From Fibrobacter sp. (GTDB lineage Bacteria > Fibrobacterota > Fibrobacteria > Fibrobacterales > Fibrobacteraceae): a stretch of DNA of 53,669 nucleotides. The stretch spans positions 1-53,669 of the forward strand of contig JAFVTX010000008.1 in the NCBI GenBank assembly GCA_017503015.1, given 5' to 3'. Position 1 is the stretch's first letter; each line of letters opens with the position of its first letter. Positions 1 through 8,558 of this stretch are shown piece after piece. The position numbers and the translations under genes are program-made. The notes under the pieces are model-generated. The model saw nothing but the letters and a program-made list of their open reading frames with translations. It was not told the origin of the DNA and searched no databases.

Positions 1-249
1 ATTCATTTTCAAAAATTTGGCTGCAACACATCGCGCAGTTTCGTCACTCAAAGTGGTAAAGACCTCCAGTATTCACCACTTTTCGTTCCTGCCTGCGCTC
101 GGTTTCGCTCAAATTCTTTTTATCAAAGCAATTTTTAGAGGTGCCCTTTATTTATAAGTCTAGTTTCAAGAAATTGATCACGGGATAAACCTGTGATGAC
201 ATTAAGGTCTAGGCGCGGGTAGACATCGTGATGACATTTTGGAAAAAGA
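1..249. other. Gene-free left edge with repeat-like palindromes
   Basis: No convincing gene is seen before the minus-strand gene whose stop codon lies at 301. The stretch holds an imperfect hairpin at 177-197 (arms ATCACGGG / CCTGTGAT) followed by GAC, which resembles the dispersed GGATNNN...NNNATGAC palindromes found elsewhere in the window. The phrase GTGATGACATT occurs twice (about 192 and 229). An inverted pair AAAGTGGT / ACCACTTT lies near 50-100. One frame is open from base 1 to about 138 but has no recognisable protein character. Confidence 0.5.
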
Positions 250-278
250 AAGTCCCGCAGGTTTTACCTGCGGGACTT
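241..278 (-). terminator. Rho-independent terminator of the outer-membrane protein gene
   Basis: A perfect 13-bp stem (AAGTCCCGCAGGT, 250-262, and its complement 266-278) has a 3-nt loop and, read on the minus strand, runs into a T-rich tail (TTCTTTTTCC, 241-249). It sits 22 bases beyond the stop codon of the gene at 301-1863. Confidence 0.88.
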
Positions 279-300
279 CTCTATCAAGAAGAATTGAAAA

Positions 301-1863
301 CTAGAAGAAGATGAAGGCACCGAGGCTTGTCACGATGGCGTCTTTTTCAGCAAATCCGGAGAAGGGATTCTCCAGGAACTGCTTTGTGAAAGCGAGTTCT
401 ACGGCGGTCGGGCCGTATTCGAAGCGTGCGCCCAAGTTCACCGTTGTACCATTGGTGATGGTGGAAACAGTCTTTGTCTTTTCACCACCCAGTTCACGGT
501 CGGAATACTCTGCGGCAGTCCATGTGTATTTGGCACCGCCGAATGCCATGAAGTACTTGCTGAGTTGGACTTCGCCCAGGATGTTGGGTTCGAAGACCAG
601 CTGGGCATCTCGATGTCTGTCGCTAACGCCTTCAATATTGTCGTAGTTGTACATGGGCAAGAAGGTGTTCAAGCCCAGATACACGTTGGCATTTTCAGAG
701 CTGAGGACCGCAGCACCCAGGGTGAACATCGGGACAATTGAAACATTGGCCAGAGTGTCAGACAGGGTAGTCTTGGTGGTGACTAGGTAGTTTTTGCCGT
801 CTTTTACCTGAATTTCAGAGACGCTGTTCTTGTGCTTGTATTCGTTACGGATGCCTTCAACTCCTAAGGTCCAGTAGTAAACATCGCCACTGTAGGAAAC
901 GCCCAAGTAGCCTTGTGCAGCCCATGCATCATCTTCGATTTCGGAGTTGGGCTGATCGAGGAAGTGGTTTCCATAAGGAGTTGCATAATGTCCGCTTAAC
1001 AAGATGTCGAAGGAGCCGAGGTTCAAGGAGAAATTGGCGCCCACAACAGAGCCTGCGGTGGAGGACTTTTCAGTTTCATCAGTGCCGTCGGCGTGGTCGG
1101 TCCAGCGCCAGGCTTTACCTAGGGAATAATCCAAAGATGCACCGAACTTCTGGAAGGCGATACCTGCAGTTAGGAGACCCATGTCGGCTTCGTCGTTATT
1201 ATCAAAAGAAAGGAAATAGGTCCAGCTGTCACCGAAGGCGACTACGCCCTGTTGCTCGACGGGGTCGAAATAGGCCAGCTTGGAACCGAACATGAAATGG
1301 GGAATGCCCACATTTCCGCCGATGGTGGAGGCGGCGGCTTCGTTACCGACAGTGTTGTAGGCATTGCCATGAAGGATATCGCCCAGCTTGTTTACAGGAG
1401 CCTTTGCAACCTTGGAGGTATCCGTAGCGACGGAGTCCGTAACGGCCTTCGCGCTATCGACTACGGCCACCTGTTCAGGAGCCGCTATGGCGGAATCAGC
1501 TGGTGCGGCAGCAGCAGTCTCGGCTACTGTAGAGTCGGCGGCGGGTGCGGGTTCGGCTACGGCAACTGCAGAATCGGCAGGTGCCGGTGTCGCAGTGCTA
1601 TCGGTGGCAACTTGGTCTGCAGCGGGTGCCGCGGTAGAGTCGGCCACTGTGGAGTCCGCTGCGGGAGCAGGTTCGGCTACGGCGACAGAATCGGTAGGAG
1701 CTGCCGCAGGGGCGGGCTCAGCTACGGGTGCGGTCGCAGGAGCGGGAGCCACTGCTGGTGCTGGTTGTGCTGCCGGTGTGGCTGCAGCGCTGGCGGGTGC
1801 ATTTTGAGCCTGGACACGGGCTGCCAGGCCGAGGGCGATAAGCAAAAGGTGTTTCTTCTTCAT
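301..1863 (-). CDS. Outer-membrane beta-barrel protein with Ala/Pro/Asp-Ser-rich N-terminal linker
   Basis: The 520-residue protein begins with a cleavable signal peptide (MKKKHLLLIALGLAARVQAQ). Residues about 21-155 are low complexity, with repeated blocks such as AEPAPAADSTVA. The remaining about 365 residues alternate polar and hydrophobic residues, are rich in Tyr/Phe/Gly, and end in ...AFIFF; a C-terminal Phe is typical of proteins inserted into the outer membrane by BamA. The likely location is the outer membrane, with the linker in the periplasm or at the surface. The linker carries about nine D-S/T-(A/I/L/V/M/T) triplets (see findings). No enzymatic domain is recognised and the substrate, if it is a porin, is unknown. 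A strong terminator follows; the gene appears monocistronic. Confidence 0.8.
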   Translation of the reverse strand: MKKKHLLLIALGLAARVQAQNAPASAAATPAAQPAPAVAPAPATAPVAEPAPAAAPTDSVAVAEPAPAADSTVADSTAAPAADQVATDSTATPAPADSAVAVAEPAPAADSTVAETAAAAPADSAIAAPEQVAVVDSAKAVTDSVATDTSKVAKAPVNKLGDILHGNAYNTVGNEAAASTIGGNVGIPHFMFGSKLAYFDPVEQQGVVAFGDSWTYFLSFDNNDEADMGLLTAGIAFQKFGASLDYSLGKAWRWTDHADGTDETEKSSTAGSVVGANFSLNLGSFDILLSGHYATPYGNHFLDQPNSEIEDDAWAAQGYLGVSYSGDVYYWTLGVEGIRNEYKHKNSVSEIQVKDGKNYLVTTKTTLSDTLANVSIVPMFTLGAAVLSSENANVYLGLNTFLPMYNYDNIEGVSDRHRDAQLVFEPNILGEVQLSKYFMAFGGAKYTWTAAEYSDRELGGEKTKTVSTITNGTTVNLGARFEYGPTAVELAFTKQFLENPFSGFAEKDAIVTSLGAFIFF

Positions 1864-2006
1864 AGTAACCTAAACATAGATAAATGGAGCGAAGAGCGGT
1901 TCAGAAAAGTGCAATTTTTTTGTAGACGCCTGTAAACAGAAAAGGTTTGGGCAGATTTATCTTTTTTTGGGAAAAAGTTTAATTTTATGTTCAATAGCTC
2001 ACAAAT

Positions 2007-2010
2007 GGAG
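2007..2010 (+). promoter_or_regulatory. Ribosome binding site of the GH5 gene
   Basis: GGAG lies 6 nt before ATG 2017 and fixes that start. The AT-rich stretch 1960-2000 upstream probably holds the promoter, but no hexamer pair is convincing. Confidence 0.5.
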
Positions 2011-2016
2011 TAAAAT

Positions 2017-3099
2017 ATGAGGATTTTCCAGTTAATCGGCACGATATCCCTTGGTGCATTCCTGCTTTTGGGATGCGATGGCGAAAATATTACAGAAGTT
2101 AGTCAGAAAGAGACCGATATCTCGCTTGCTGAAAGGGTCGGGCCGGTAAGCCAGTATGGCGAGCTTTTGGCGGGTCAGGTAGATGGGGTTGGGCGTATCT
2201 ACGGCTCTTGTAATGGAATCGCGGCTGGCAAGGAAGTTCAAGTTCGTGGCATGAGCATGTTCTGGAGCGTTGCTGGTGTGGGTGCCGATTTCTACAACGA
2301 AGCGGCAATTGATGCCATGGTCAGGGATATGAAGATTGAAATCATCCGCCTCGCTATCGGAACCGAAGAAAACTGGGGTGTAGGTGGTTTCATGAAGGAT
2401 CCCGATGCCCAGCGTGAGCTCATCAAAAATTCAGTGATGGCAGCTGTTAAGAACGATATCTATGTGATTATCGACTGGCATTCTCATACGGCAGTTGACC
2501 AACTAGAAGCGGCCAAGCAGTTCTTTGGCGAGATGGCGGAAGCCTATGGTGGATATAACAACGTCATTTTTGAAATATTCAACGAGCCCACCAAGCAGAG
2601 TTGGGATCAAGTTAGGGACTATGCGAACCAGATTGTAGACACTATCCGCGTACATTCGGACAACCTTGTCCTTGTGGGTAATCCTAATTGGGACCAGAGG
2701 CCCGATATGGCCATAGGCAAAGAGGTGGAAGACTCCAAGCACAATGTAGCCTACACCTTCCACTACTACGCTATGACGCATGGCAATTGGGAAATGGGCA
2801 ATGCCAATAAAGCTATGAAAGCGGGTCTATCGATTTTTGTAAGTGAATGGGGTACGGGCACAGCTGACGGAAACGGAACACCAGGTGAAGCCGAAAACCA
2901 GAAATGGCAAGACTGGATGGATGCCAACAAGTTGTCTTCGGCCAACTGGTCTGCGGGCAACAAGAACGAAGGCACTGCGGCATTTACCCCGAACTCAACT
3001 CCGGAGTCCATAGAATTTACCGTTTCTGGTGAAATGGTCAAGGGCTTCTTTGCCAAGAATCCGGACAGCTACACGGCCTGCAAGTCCACAAAGAAATAA
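2017..3099 (+). CDS. GH5-family endoglucanase (cellulase), lipoprotein
   Basis: The 360-residue protein carries a lipoprotein signal with lipobox LLLGC (Cys20), so it is probably anchored in the envelope or exposed at the surface. The catalytic domain fills residues about 60-355. The GH5 (clan GH-A) hallmarks are visible: IDWHSH on an early strand, IFNEP with acid/base Glu190, a HYYAMTHG segment, and SEWGTG with nucleophile Glu277. The fold hydrolyses beta-1,4 glucan links with retention. No carbohydrate-binding module is present, and the length suits a single-domain GH5 enzyme. The gene stands alone between terminators and is divergent from the barrel protein. Exact subfamily and substrate (cellulose, mannan or mixed-linkage glucan) cannot be decided by eye. 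Confidence 0.92.
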   Translation: MRIFQLIGTISLGAFLLLGCDGENITEVSQKETDISLAERVGPVSQYGELLAGQVDGVGRIYGSCNGIAAGKEVQVRGMSMFWSVAGVGADFYNEAAIDAMVRDMKIEIIRLAIGTEENWGVGGFMKDPDAQRELIKNSVMAAVKNDIYVIIDWHSHTAVDQLEAAKQFFGEMAEAYGGYNNVIFEIFNEPTKQSWDQVRDYANQIVDTIRVHSDNLVLVGNPNWDQRPDMAIGKEVEDSKHNVAYTFHYYAMTHGNWEMGNANKAMKAGLSIFVSEWGTGTADGNGTPGEAENQKWQDWMDANKLSSANWSAGNKNEGTAAFTPNSTPESIEFTVSGEMVKGFFAKNPDSYTACKSTKK

Positions 3100-3115
3100 G
3101 TGATTAATGGAAAAT

Positions 3116-3150
3116 AAAAAACTACTTCCGCGAGGAGGTAGTTTTTATTT
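3116..3150. terminator. Bidirectional terminator between convergent genes
   Basis: The arms AAAAACTACTTCC and GGAGGTAGTTTTT pair around loop GCGA (one G-T pair), with A-run and T-run flanks that serve both the GH5 gene (plus) and the oxidoreductase-propeller gene (minus). Confidence 0.85.
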
Positions 3151-3155
3151 TGAAG

Positions 3156-5111
3156 TTATTTCTTTTCGTAGCGCACGTAGGCAAATTTTTTGCTATCGGG
3201 GGCCCACGAGTTCACGTTGATGGTTCCCTGGCCGCCGAACAGCTTTAGAATCGTGCGGGGTTCGCTCCAGCCGGTCTTATCGCTGCCCGTCATCAGACGG
3301 ATTTCCACATTCTTGTTGGGCACGTGTTCGCCGGGGCGCACGTCCCGTTCGTGGTAGGCCAGCATCACGACTTTCGTGCGGTCGGGCGAAATGTGAGGGA
3401 ACCATGTGTTCCAATGGGCGTCTTGTGTCATCTGCGTCTGTTCGGAGCCGTCGGACCTCATGCGCCACGCCTGCATACGACCGCTGCGAACAGAATTGAA
3501 CCAGATGTATTCTCCGTCGCAGTCGTATTCCGGTCCGTCGTTCAGGCCGAAAGCCGTCGTGAGCTGCGTCTCGTTCCCACCGGTAGTGGGAATGGTGTAA
3601 ATGTCGTATTCTCCATCCCGTTCGGCGCAGTAGGCGAGCGTTTTTCCGTCGGCGGTAACGCCGTGGAGGTAGCTGGGAGCAAGGGGCGTCACCAGTTCCG
3701 GCATGCGTCCGTCAAAGAAAATCTTGTAGATGCGGGAAAGGCCGTCTTCTTTGGTGTGGTGGCTCACGAAAAGTCCCAAACCGTCGGGAGAGAGCACGTG
3801 GTCGTTGTTGCAGTTGTCCACAAAGTAGCTCGGAACTTCTGTCACCTCGCCGCTCTCGATGTCGATTTTGTAGATGCGGCCTTCGCTGTTGTAGGTGAGA
3901 AATTTTCCGTCGGCGCTCCAGTTGGGCGCTTCGATGACCTTGTCGAATTTCTTGAGAAGTTTTGATTCGCCGGTTTCGATGTCGAAAATTTCCAGGAAGG
4001 ACTTGTCTCCGCTGCGGTCCCAGACTTCGCCCGGGCTGAGTTCGAAGGGGTAGCTCACTCCCCATGCGGCGCGGAGGTTGTCCATCTGCGTCATCATCTG
4101 CATGGTCTTGCTGTGAGGCATTTCGGGGCATTCCTTGAGGCCTTTCTCGAGGGCGGCCTTGCAGCCCAGCACCTCGTATTCGTAGCAGTTCTCGATGCGG
4201 GGCGGCCTCACGGATTCTACCAGATTCCCGGTCACGTCGAACAGCTGGATTTCTTCCATGTCGTTCAAGTTCTGCACCCGGATAAAGCCCGCTGTTCCGT
4301 AGATGACGCCCTCGTTTTTGAGCGGCGCTACCATGGAGGTCTTGAGATGCGCCACCTGGCCATTCGCATATACCAAATCAATCCAGTCCGTAGCATCTAC
4401 GCCCGTGTGGAACTTGACGCACTTGGTTTTCGTCTGCACGATGTGATTTGCGACGCATTCCCCACCCGATGTCATTTCCGCACAGTCTCCACCTGATGTC
4501 ATCCCCGCGGAGGCGGGGATCTCCTTGCAAATTTCCGGGTCAGTCAAAAAGATATCCGCGAACGTGAGGCTGTAAATGCCCAAGTCAAGCAACGCGCCGC
4601 CTGCAAGCTCCGGCTTTTGCAAGCGCTCGATATGCGAAAGTGGCATGGAAAAATCTGCCTCCACGCTTTCTACCTTGCCAATTTTCCCGGCCAGAATCCA
4701 ATCCTTGACCATCTGCACGGCGGGCAAGAACCTTGTCCACATGGCCTCGCACAGGAACACGCCTTTTTCTTCGGCAAGAGCCACCACTTCTGATGCCATC
4801 AGGGCGTTGGCGGTAAATGCCTTTTCTACTAGCAAGTTCTTGTTGTGTTCCAGGCAAAGCAAGATGTTGTTGTAATGCTCGGAATGGGGAGTGGCCACAT
4901 AGATCAAATCTACCGCAGGGTCCCGGGCAAGTTCCTCATAACTGCCGTAGGCATGCCCGAAACCATATTCGTCGGCAAATTTTTTCGCCTTGTCAAGTGA
5001 GCGCGATGCCACCGCATAGCATTCTACGCCCATGCCGCGTTTTTCGAGAGTCTTGACGGCAGCCGCCATCTTGGTGGCGATATGCCCACAACCGAGAATT
5101 GCAAACTTCAT
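3156..5111 (-). CDS. Gfo/Idh/MocA oxidoreductase fused to TolB-like (PD40) beta-propeller
   Basis: Two intact domains share one 651-residue frame. Residues 1 to about 340 form a Gfo/Idh/MocA dehydrogenase: nucleotide-binding LGCGHIA near the N-terminus, YVATPHSEHY, and the catalytic-region VEKAF. Residues about 345-651 form a cytoplasmic TolB/PD40-type propeller with blades marked by APNWSADGKFL, NNDHVLSPDG, SYLHGVTADGKTLAY, DGPEYDCDGEYIWFNS and SWAPDSKKFAYV. Neither part has a signal peptide, so it should act in the cytoplasm, probably on a sugar or sugar derivative. Residues about 198-217 are encoded by an inserted palindromic repeat plus a 9-codon tandem duplication (MTSGGDCAE / MTSGGECVA). 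Both parts are usually separate proteins; no frameshift is evident at the junction. Confidence 0.85.
   Translation of the reverse strand: MKFAILGCGHIATKMAAAVKTLEKRGMGVECYAVASRSLDKAKKFADEYGFGHAYGSYEELARDPAVDLIYVATPHSEHYNNILLCLEHNKNLLVEKAFTANALMASEVVALAEEKGVFLCEAMWTRFLPAVQMVKDWILAGKIGKVESVEADFSMPLSHIERLQKPELAGGALLDLGIYSLTFADIFLTDPEICKEIPASAGMTSGGDCAEMTSGGECVANHIVQTKTKCVKFHTGVDATDWIDLVYANGQVAHLKTSMVAPLKNEGVIYGTAGFIRVQNLNDMEEIQLFDVTGNLVESVRPPRIENCYEYEVLGCKAALEKGLKECPEMPHSKTMQMMTQMDNLRAAWGVSYPFELSPGEVWDRSGDKSFLEIFDIETGESKLLKKFDKVIEAPNWSADGKFLTYNSEGRIYKIDIESGEVTEVPSYFVDNCNNDHVLSPDGLGLFVSHHTKEDGLSRIYKIFFDGRMPELVTPLAPSYLHGVTADGKTLAYCAERDGEYDIYTIPTTGGNETQLTTAFGLNDGPEYDCDGEYIWFNSVRSGRMQAWRMRSDGSEQTQMTQDAHWNTWFPHISPDRTKVVMLAYHERDVRPGEHVPNKNVEIRLMTGSDKTGWSEPRTILKLFGGQGTINVNSWAPDSKKFAYVRYEKK
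4462..4520. repeat. Palindromic repeat inserted in frame within the oxidoreductase gene
   Basis: A perfect stem ATCCCCGC / GCGGGGAT with loop GGAG lies at 4501-4520. It is preceded by a tandem 27-nt duplication (CCACCYGATGTCATYYCCGC at 4462 and 4489). On the minus strand it reads through without a stop (peptide IPASAGMTSGG). Confidence 0.8.
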
Positions 5112-5222
5112 AAAGACCTCAAATTTGCTGGATTATTGTCCTACATTGCTCAATATAAGCATATTTTGTCAACAACAACATATCATTATTGAACAAAGCT
5201 GGATTCCCGTGTAAACACAAAA

Positions 5223-5243
5223 CGCTAAATTCATAATTTAGCG
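5223..5243 (-). terminator. Terminator overlapping the stop codon of the symporter gene
   Basis: CGCTAAATT and AATTTAGCG form a perfect 9-bp stem around a 3-nt loop. Read on the minus strand it is followed by TTTTGTG. It includes the symporter stop codon (5238-5240), and so separates the symporter operon from the oxidoreductase-propeller gene. Confidence 0.75.
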
Positions 5244-6707
5244 ACTTGCGCATTTACAGGGCACCAATTTCAGCAACAGCGCCACCAGAATGGTGGTGGT
5301 CATGCTGATAAAGGGCATCCAGGGCCAGCTGAAGATGCCGCCCAGCACCGCAGGCACGCCAAAGGCGGGAATCCCCTGGATAAGCACCAAACTGGCCATA
5401 CCGCAAAGGACGGCCGCAATCACCTGCCAACTGCGTAGCCCCTTCACAAAGAAGGCGAGCAGGAACATGCCGAGAAGCGGCCCGGTAAAGAGTCCCGTAA
5501 AGAAGATGGCGTTCTTGAGGAGGCTGCCCTGCTGGGTGGCGGCAAACAGCGCAAAGAACACGCCCAGCACGCCCCAGACCACCGTCCAGATTTTCGCACG
5601 CTTGAGACCGCCAATCCCTTCGGATTCGCCCCAACCCAAAAAGTCGTGCTCCGAGGTGTTGCTGAGGGAATTGATTGCTCCCGAAAGGCTGCTCATAGCA
5701 GCCGCGCAAATGGCCGCCACAATGAGGCCGGTCACTCCCACCGGAAGCCCGTTCACGATAAAGTAGGGGAACACGTCGTTCTGCCCAAGGCCATCGGGCA
5801 AGGCCGCCACCTTTGAAATCTTGTAGTAAACGAACAGGGCGGCACCCACCCAGTAAAACAATATGGAAACAGCACAGCCAAGCACCATGGAGAGCACGCT
5901 GGAGCGGTTGGCCGCCTTCACGTCTTTGCAACTCAGGTAGCGCTGCACGAACTGCTGGTCGCAACCGCGAATGGCGATTTCTAGAACAGCATAGGCAAAG
6001 CCCGCCGACACCAAGGTCCGGGCGTTAGAAATATCGAAACTGGCATCCCACCACTTGGTCTTGCCCGCCTCGCTTGCAAGAGCGGCCATCTCGCCGAAAC
6101 CGCCCACTGCATTGGCGATTAAAACAAGCACCAAGACGCCTCCGCCAAAGAACACGCAGAACTGCATCACGTCGGTCCAGATAACCGCCTTGATGCCGCC
6201 AAACCAGGTGTAGAAAATGGCCACCGCCGCAGACACCACAATGGCAAGCTTCAAGTCGATGTGCAAAATCTGGGCCAGCACCAGGGATGGCGCGTACAGC
6301 AGAATTCCCGTGCGGAGCAGAAGGTGCATGCAGTAGAACACTGCCGCCAGGCGGCGCACCGCCTTGGAACCGAAACGGACTTCGAAAAGTTCATAGGCAC
6401 TGTTGATTCCGGATGTACGGAACCTGGGGATAAACACGAAGCCCACCACCACGATGCTGAGGAGCGCTCCTATCTGGAACATGAGGAAAGTCATGTTGTC
6501 GCCGTATACGTCGGCGGGAGCGCCCAAGAAGGTGGTGGCGCTTACAGAGGTAGCGATAAGGCTTATACCTACGGCAATCCAAGGCATGGACCCGCCACCG
6601 AACATGTATTCCTTGAGATTCTTGTTGCCCCGGGAAACCCAGAGGCCGATAAACAGGGAAACTAAAAGGTAAGCGGCGAGAACCGCCCAATCCAAAACAG
6701 TGAACAA
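5238..6707 (-). CDS. Sodium/solute symporter (SSS family)
   Basis: The 489-residue protein is hydrophobic throughout, with about 13 membrane segments, matching the size and character of the SSS family (SglT/PutP-like). It begins with a typical TM1 (LDWAVLAAYLLVSLFIGLWVSR) and has the early SSS features GNKNLKEYMFGGGSMPWIAVGISLIATSVSATTFLG, in which the Ser/Thr-rich SATSVSATTF-like segment belongs to the Na+ site region, and GGIKAVIWTDVMQF in the middle. It would import a sugar, amino acid or carboxylate with Na+. The start lies 23 nt after the stop of the diguanylate cyclase gene, so the two are probably co-transcribed; a terminator overlaps its own stop. The substrate is unknown; proximity to the oxidoreductase-propeller gene hints at a sugar, which is inference only. 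Confidence 0.88.
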   Translation of the reverse strand: MFTVLDWAVLAAYLLVSLFIGLWVSRGNKNLKEYMFGGGSMPWIAVGISLIATSVSATTFLGAPADVYGDNMTFLMFQIGALLSIVVVGFVFIPRFRTSGINSAYELFEVRFGSKAVRRLAAVFYCMHLLLRTGILLYAPSLVLAQILHIDLKLAIVVSAAVAIFYTWFGGIKAVIWTDVMQFCVFFGGGVLVLVLIANAVGGFGEMAALASEAGKTKWWDASFDISNARTLVSAGFAYAVLEIAIRGCDQQFVQRYLSCKDVKAANRSSVLSMVLGCAVSILFYWVGAALFVYYKISKVAALPDGLGQNDVFPYFIVNGLPVGVTGLIVAAICAAAMSSLSGAINSLSNTSEHDFLGWGESEGIGGLKRAKIWTVVWGVLGVFFALFAATQQGSLLKNAIFFTGLFTGPLLGMFLLAFFVKGLRSWQVIAAVLCGMASLVLIQGIPAFGVPAVLGGIFSWPWMPFISMTTTILVALLLKLVPCKCASR

Positions 6708-6730
6708 AATCGCCCCCTAGTCAAGCGGCT

Positions 6731-8548
6731 CTAGGCCGTTTCTGTGTATTGGATAACCTGGTTACGGCCGCCTTCCTTGGCCTTGTACAGGGCCTGGTCC
6801 GCAAAGTTCACAGCCTTCATCATGTTGTCCTTGAATTCCGGAGTCACGAGGAACGCACCGATACTGATGCTTACCCGGAGAGGCGTGGCCTGGTGCACTT
6901 CGAATTCCAAATCCAGCACGGCCTTGCGGATGCGCTCCGCCGTTTCCATCATGCCTTCGGGCGTGGTATCTACAAGGCCCACCACAAGTTCTTCACCACC
7001 GTAGCGGGCCACCACGTCGATATCCTTGCGGACCTCCCTGAGCAGGGTCTTTGCAATCCCAATGATCACCATGTCGCCTACGCCGTGACCATAGGTATCG
7101 TTCACGCTCTTGAAATGGTCGATGTCCATCATCAGCACGCCGATATTGTACTGGCGTCTGTCGGCACGAATCTTTTCGGTGCGCAAGGCGTCGGGCAGGG
7201 TCCGCTTGTTCAAAAGGCCTGTCATGCCGTCGCGAGTAGCCTCGTCTTTCTTGGTCTCGTACTGGCTTGCCCTGGCGTAGGCAAAACCCGCCACTCCGGC
7301 AAAGGCCTTCAAAAGCTGCATTTCGTGTTCGGTGTAACGGCCGGAGGTTCTGCTCTCGAGGCAGATCGCCAGTTCCGCCTGACCCGCATTGTTGTCCGTA
7401 GAAATGGGCATCACGAACAGCTGGCGGAAATCCAAGTTCTTGTTTTCGCGGTTGTCTATACGGGGAATGTACTGGCTGGAGCTAGAACTGAAGAATCGCT
7501 CCACGGGGCGGTTCTGGAAAATCGCAAGAATCGCTAGGCCCTTGTCCGAAAGGGTGAACTTTTTATTCTGGAACTGCTCGCTATCAATACCGTCAACGCA
7601 AACCACATGGCCTTCACGTTCCTTGTGGGTATCCACCTGGTCCTGCTTATCCAGGGCCAAAAGCATCATGCGGTCGTATGGAATATTCTGCTTGACGTAG
7701 TCGAAAATCTGATTGTAAATGTCCTTGACGGACATGGTCTGGAAAAACTTGTGCTGGTAGCTGTACAGAATGCTGAACTGGTGCTGGCCGATAAAGTTTT
7801 TTGCCGAAACAAAGGACTTATAGTAGAGAGCAAATAGGGTGCTTGCGATGTGGGTAAGGGCCTGGACCGTCGATTGGTTGAAGGCGTTGGGGTACAGCGA
7901 ATCTATCACCAGGGCACCAATGCGATTCTTGCCCTGGTCCAAAATCGGTACCGCAGCAAGGGACTTGATCATGGGATTGTCGATATAGTACAGCAGCGCC
8001 TTTCCGCCAGAAAGGTCGCCTTCCAGCAGGCGTTCCACGTCTATGTTGAAAAGCTGGCCGATAAGTCCAGAAGTTTCGGTCACTTTTACATCGGAAGCTA
8101 TCTGGACGCTGGGGTCTGCACTATAGACCCGGATCCCCCATTCCTTGTTGCTGTTCAATGAAGAGAAAATGACCAAAGAGTGGACATTGGGAATGACCCT
8201 TTTTAGCCCGTGGAGCAAATCCGTCATGGACTTGTTCACGTCGGCATTTGCACGGGCCCAGACCTGGTTCACCTTCAGGGTAGAATTGGGTTCGTTGAAT
8301 TCAGAAGATTCGTCCTTGATGGAGTTCCGGAGTTCCGGAGTCACCGCAGGGGCAAGGCCCGTGGCCCTCATGGCACGGGTCACCACCGGAAGGCTCGCCG
8401 TCTTGCTGCCAGGAATACGGGGCAGGTTAATATAACCGAGAGCTACAGCAATACCTGCCACAGGGATAAAGAACAGGAACATCCCTCCCTGGAATGCGGT
8501 GCCTAAAAAAAGCCCCGCCACAAAAAACAACACACATGCCACCAACAT
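6731..8548 (-). CDS. Membrane-anchored GAF-GGDEF diguanylate cyclase
   Basis: The 605-residue protein starts with two membrane helices (residues about 2-18 and 22-40). Two GAF-like sensory stretches follow, about 90-250 and 255-420, and a C-terminal GGDEF domain about 430-600. The active-site signature is RYGGEEL, an accepted GGDEF variant; the substrate/metal motif MDIDHFKSVNDTYGH is intact, so c-di-GMP synthesis is likely. The usual RxxD inhibitory site five residues before the signature reads KDID, so product inhibition may be lost. No EAL or HD-GYP domain is present. The gene starts 10 nt after the lptG stop, placing it in an envelope-biogenesis operon. Confidence 0.88.
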   Translation of the reverse strand: MLVACVLFFVAGLFLGTAFQGGMFLFFIPVAGIAVALGYINLPRIPGSKTASLPVVTRAMRATGLAPAVTPELRNSIKDESSEFNEPNSTLKVNQVWARANADVNKSMTDLLHGLKRVIPNVHSLVIFSSLNSNKEWGIRVYSADPSVQIASDVKVTETSGLIGQLFNIDVERLLEGDLSGGKALLYYIDNPMIKSLAAVPILDQGKNRIGALVIDSLYPNAFNQSTVQALTHIASTLFALYYKSFVSAKNFIGQHQFSILYSYQHKFFQTMSVKDIYNQIFDYVKQNIPYDRMMLLALDKQDQVDTHKEREGHVVCVDGIDSEQFQNKKFTLSDKGLAILAIFQNRPVERFFSSSSSQYIPRIDNRENKNLDFRQLFVMPISTDNNAGQAELAICLESRTSGRYTEHEMQLLKAFAGVAGFAYARASQYETKKDEATRDGMTGLLNKRTLPDALRTEKIRADRRQYNIGVLMMDIDHFKSVNDTYGHGVGDMVIIGIAKTLLREVRKDIDVVARYGGEELVVGLVDTTPEGMMETAERIRKAVLDLEFEVHQATPLRVSISIGAFLVTPEFKDNMMKAVNFADQALYKAKEGGRNQVIQYTETA

Positions 8549-8558
8549 TCAAAAACCT

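Noticed and set aside
1252-1935. Gly/Cys-rich plus-strand frame over the barrel protein linker
   Set aside because: It is produced by the low-complexity Ala/Pro/Asp repeats of the true minus-strand gene.
3156-5111. Frameshift or assembly join between two separate genes as cause of the fusion
   Set aside because: Both domains are complete, the junction is a normal linker (PFELSPGEVWDRSGDK), and no start codon with a ribosome binding site is evident at the junction.
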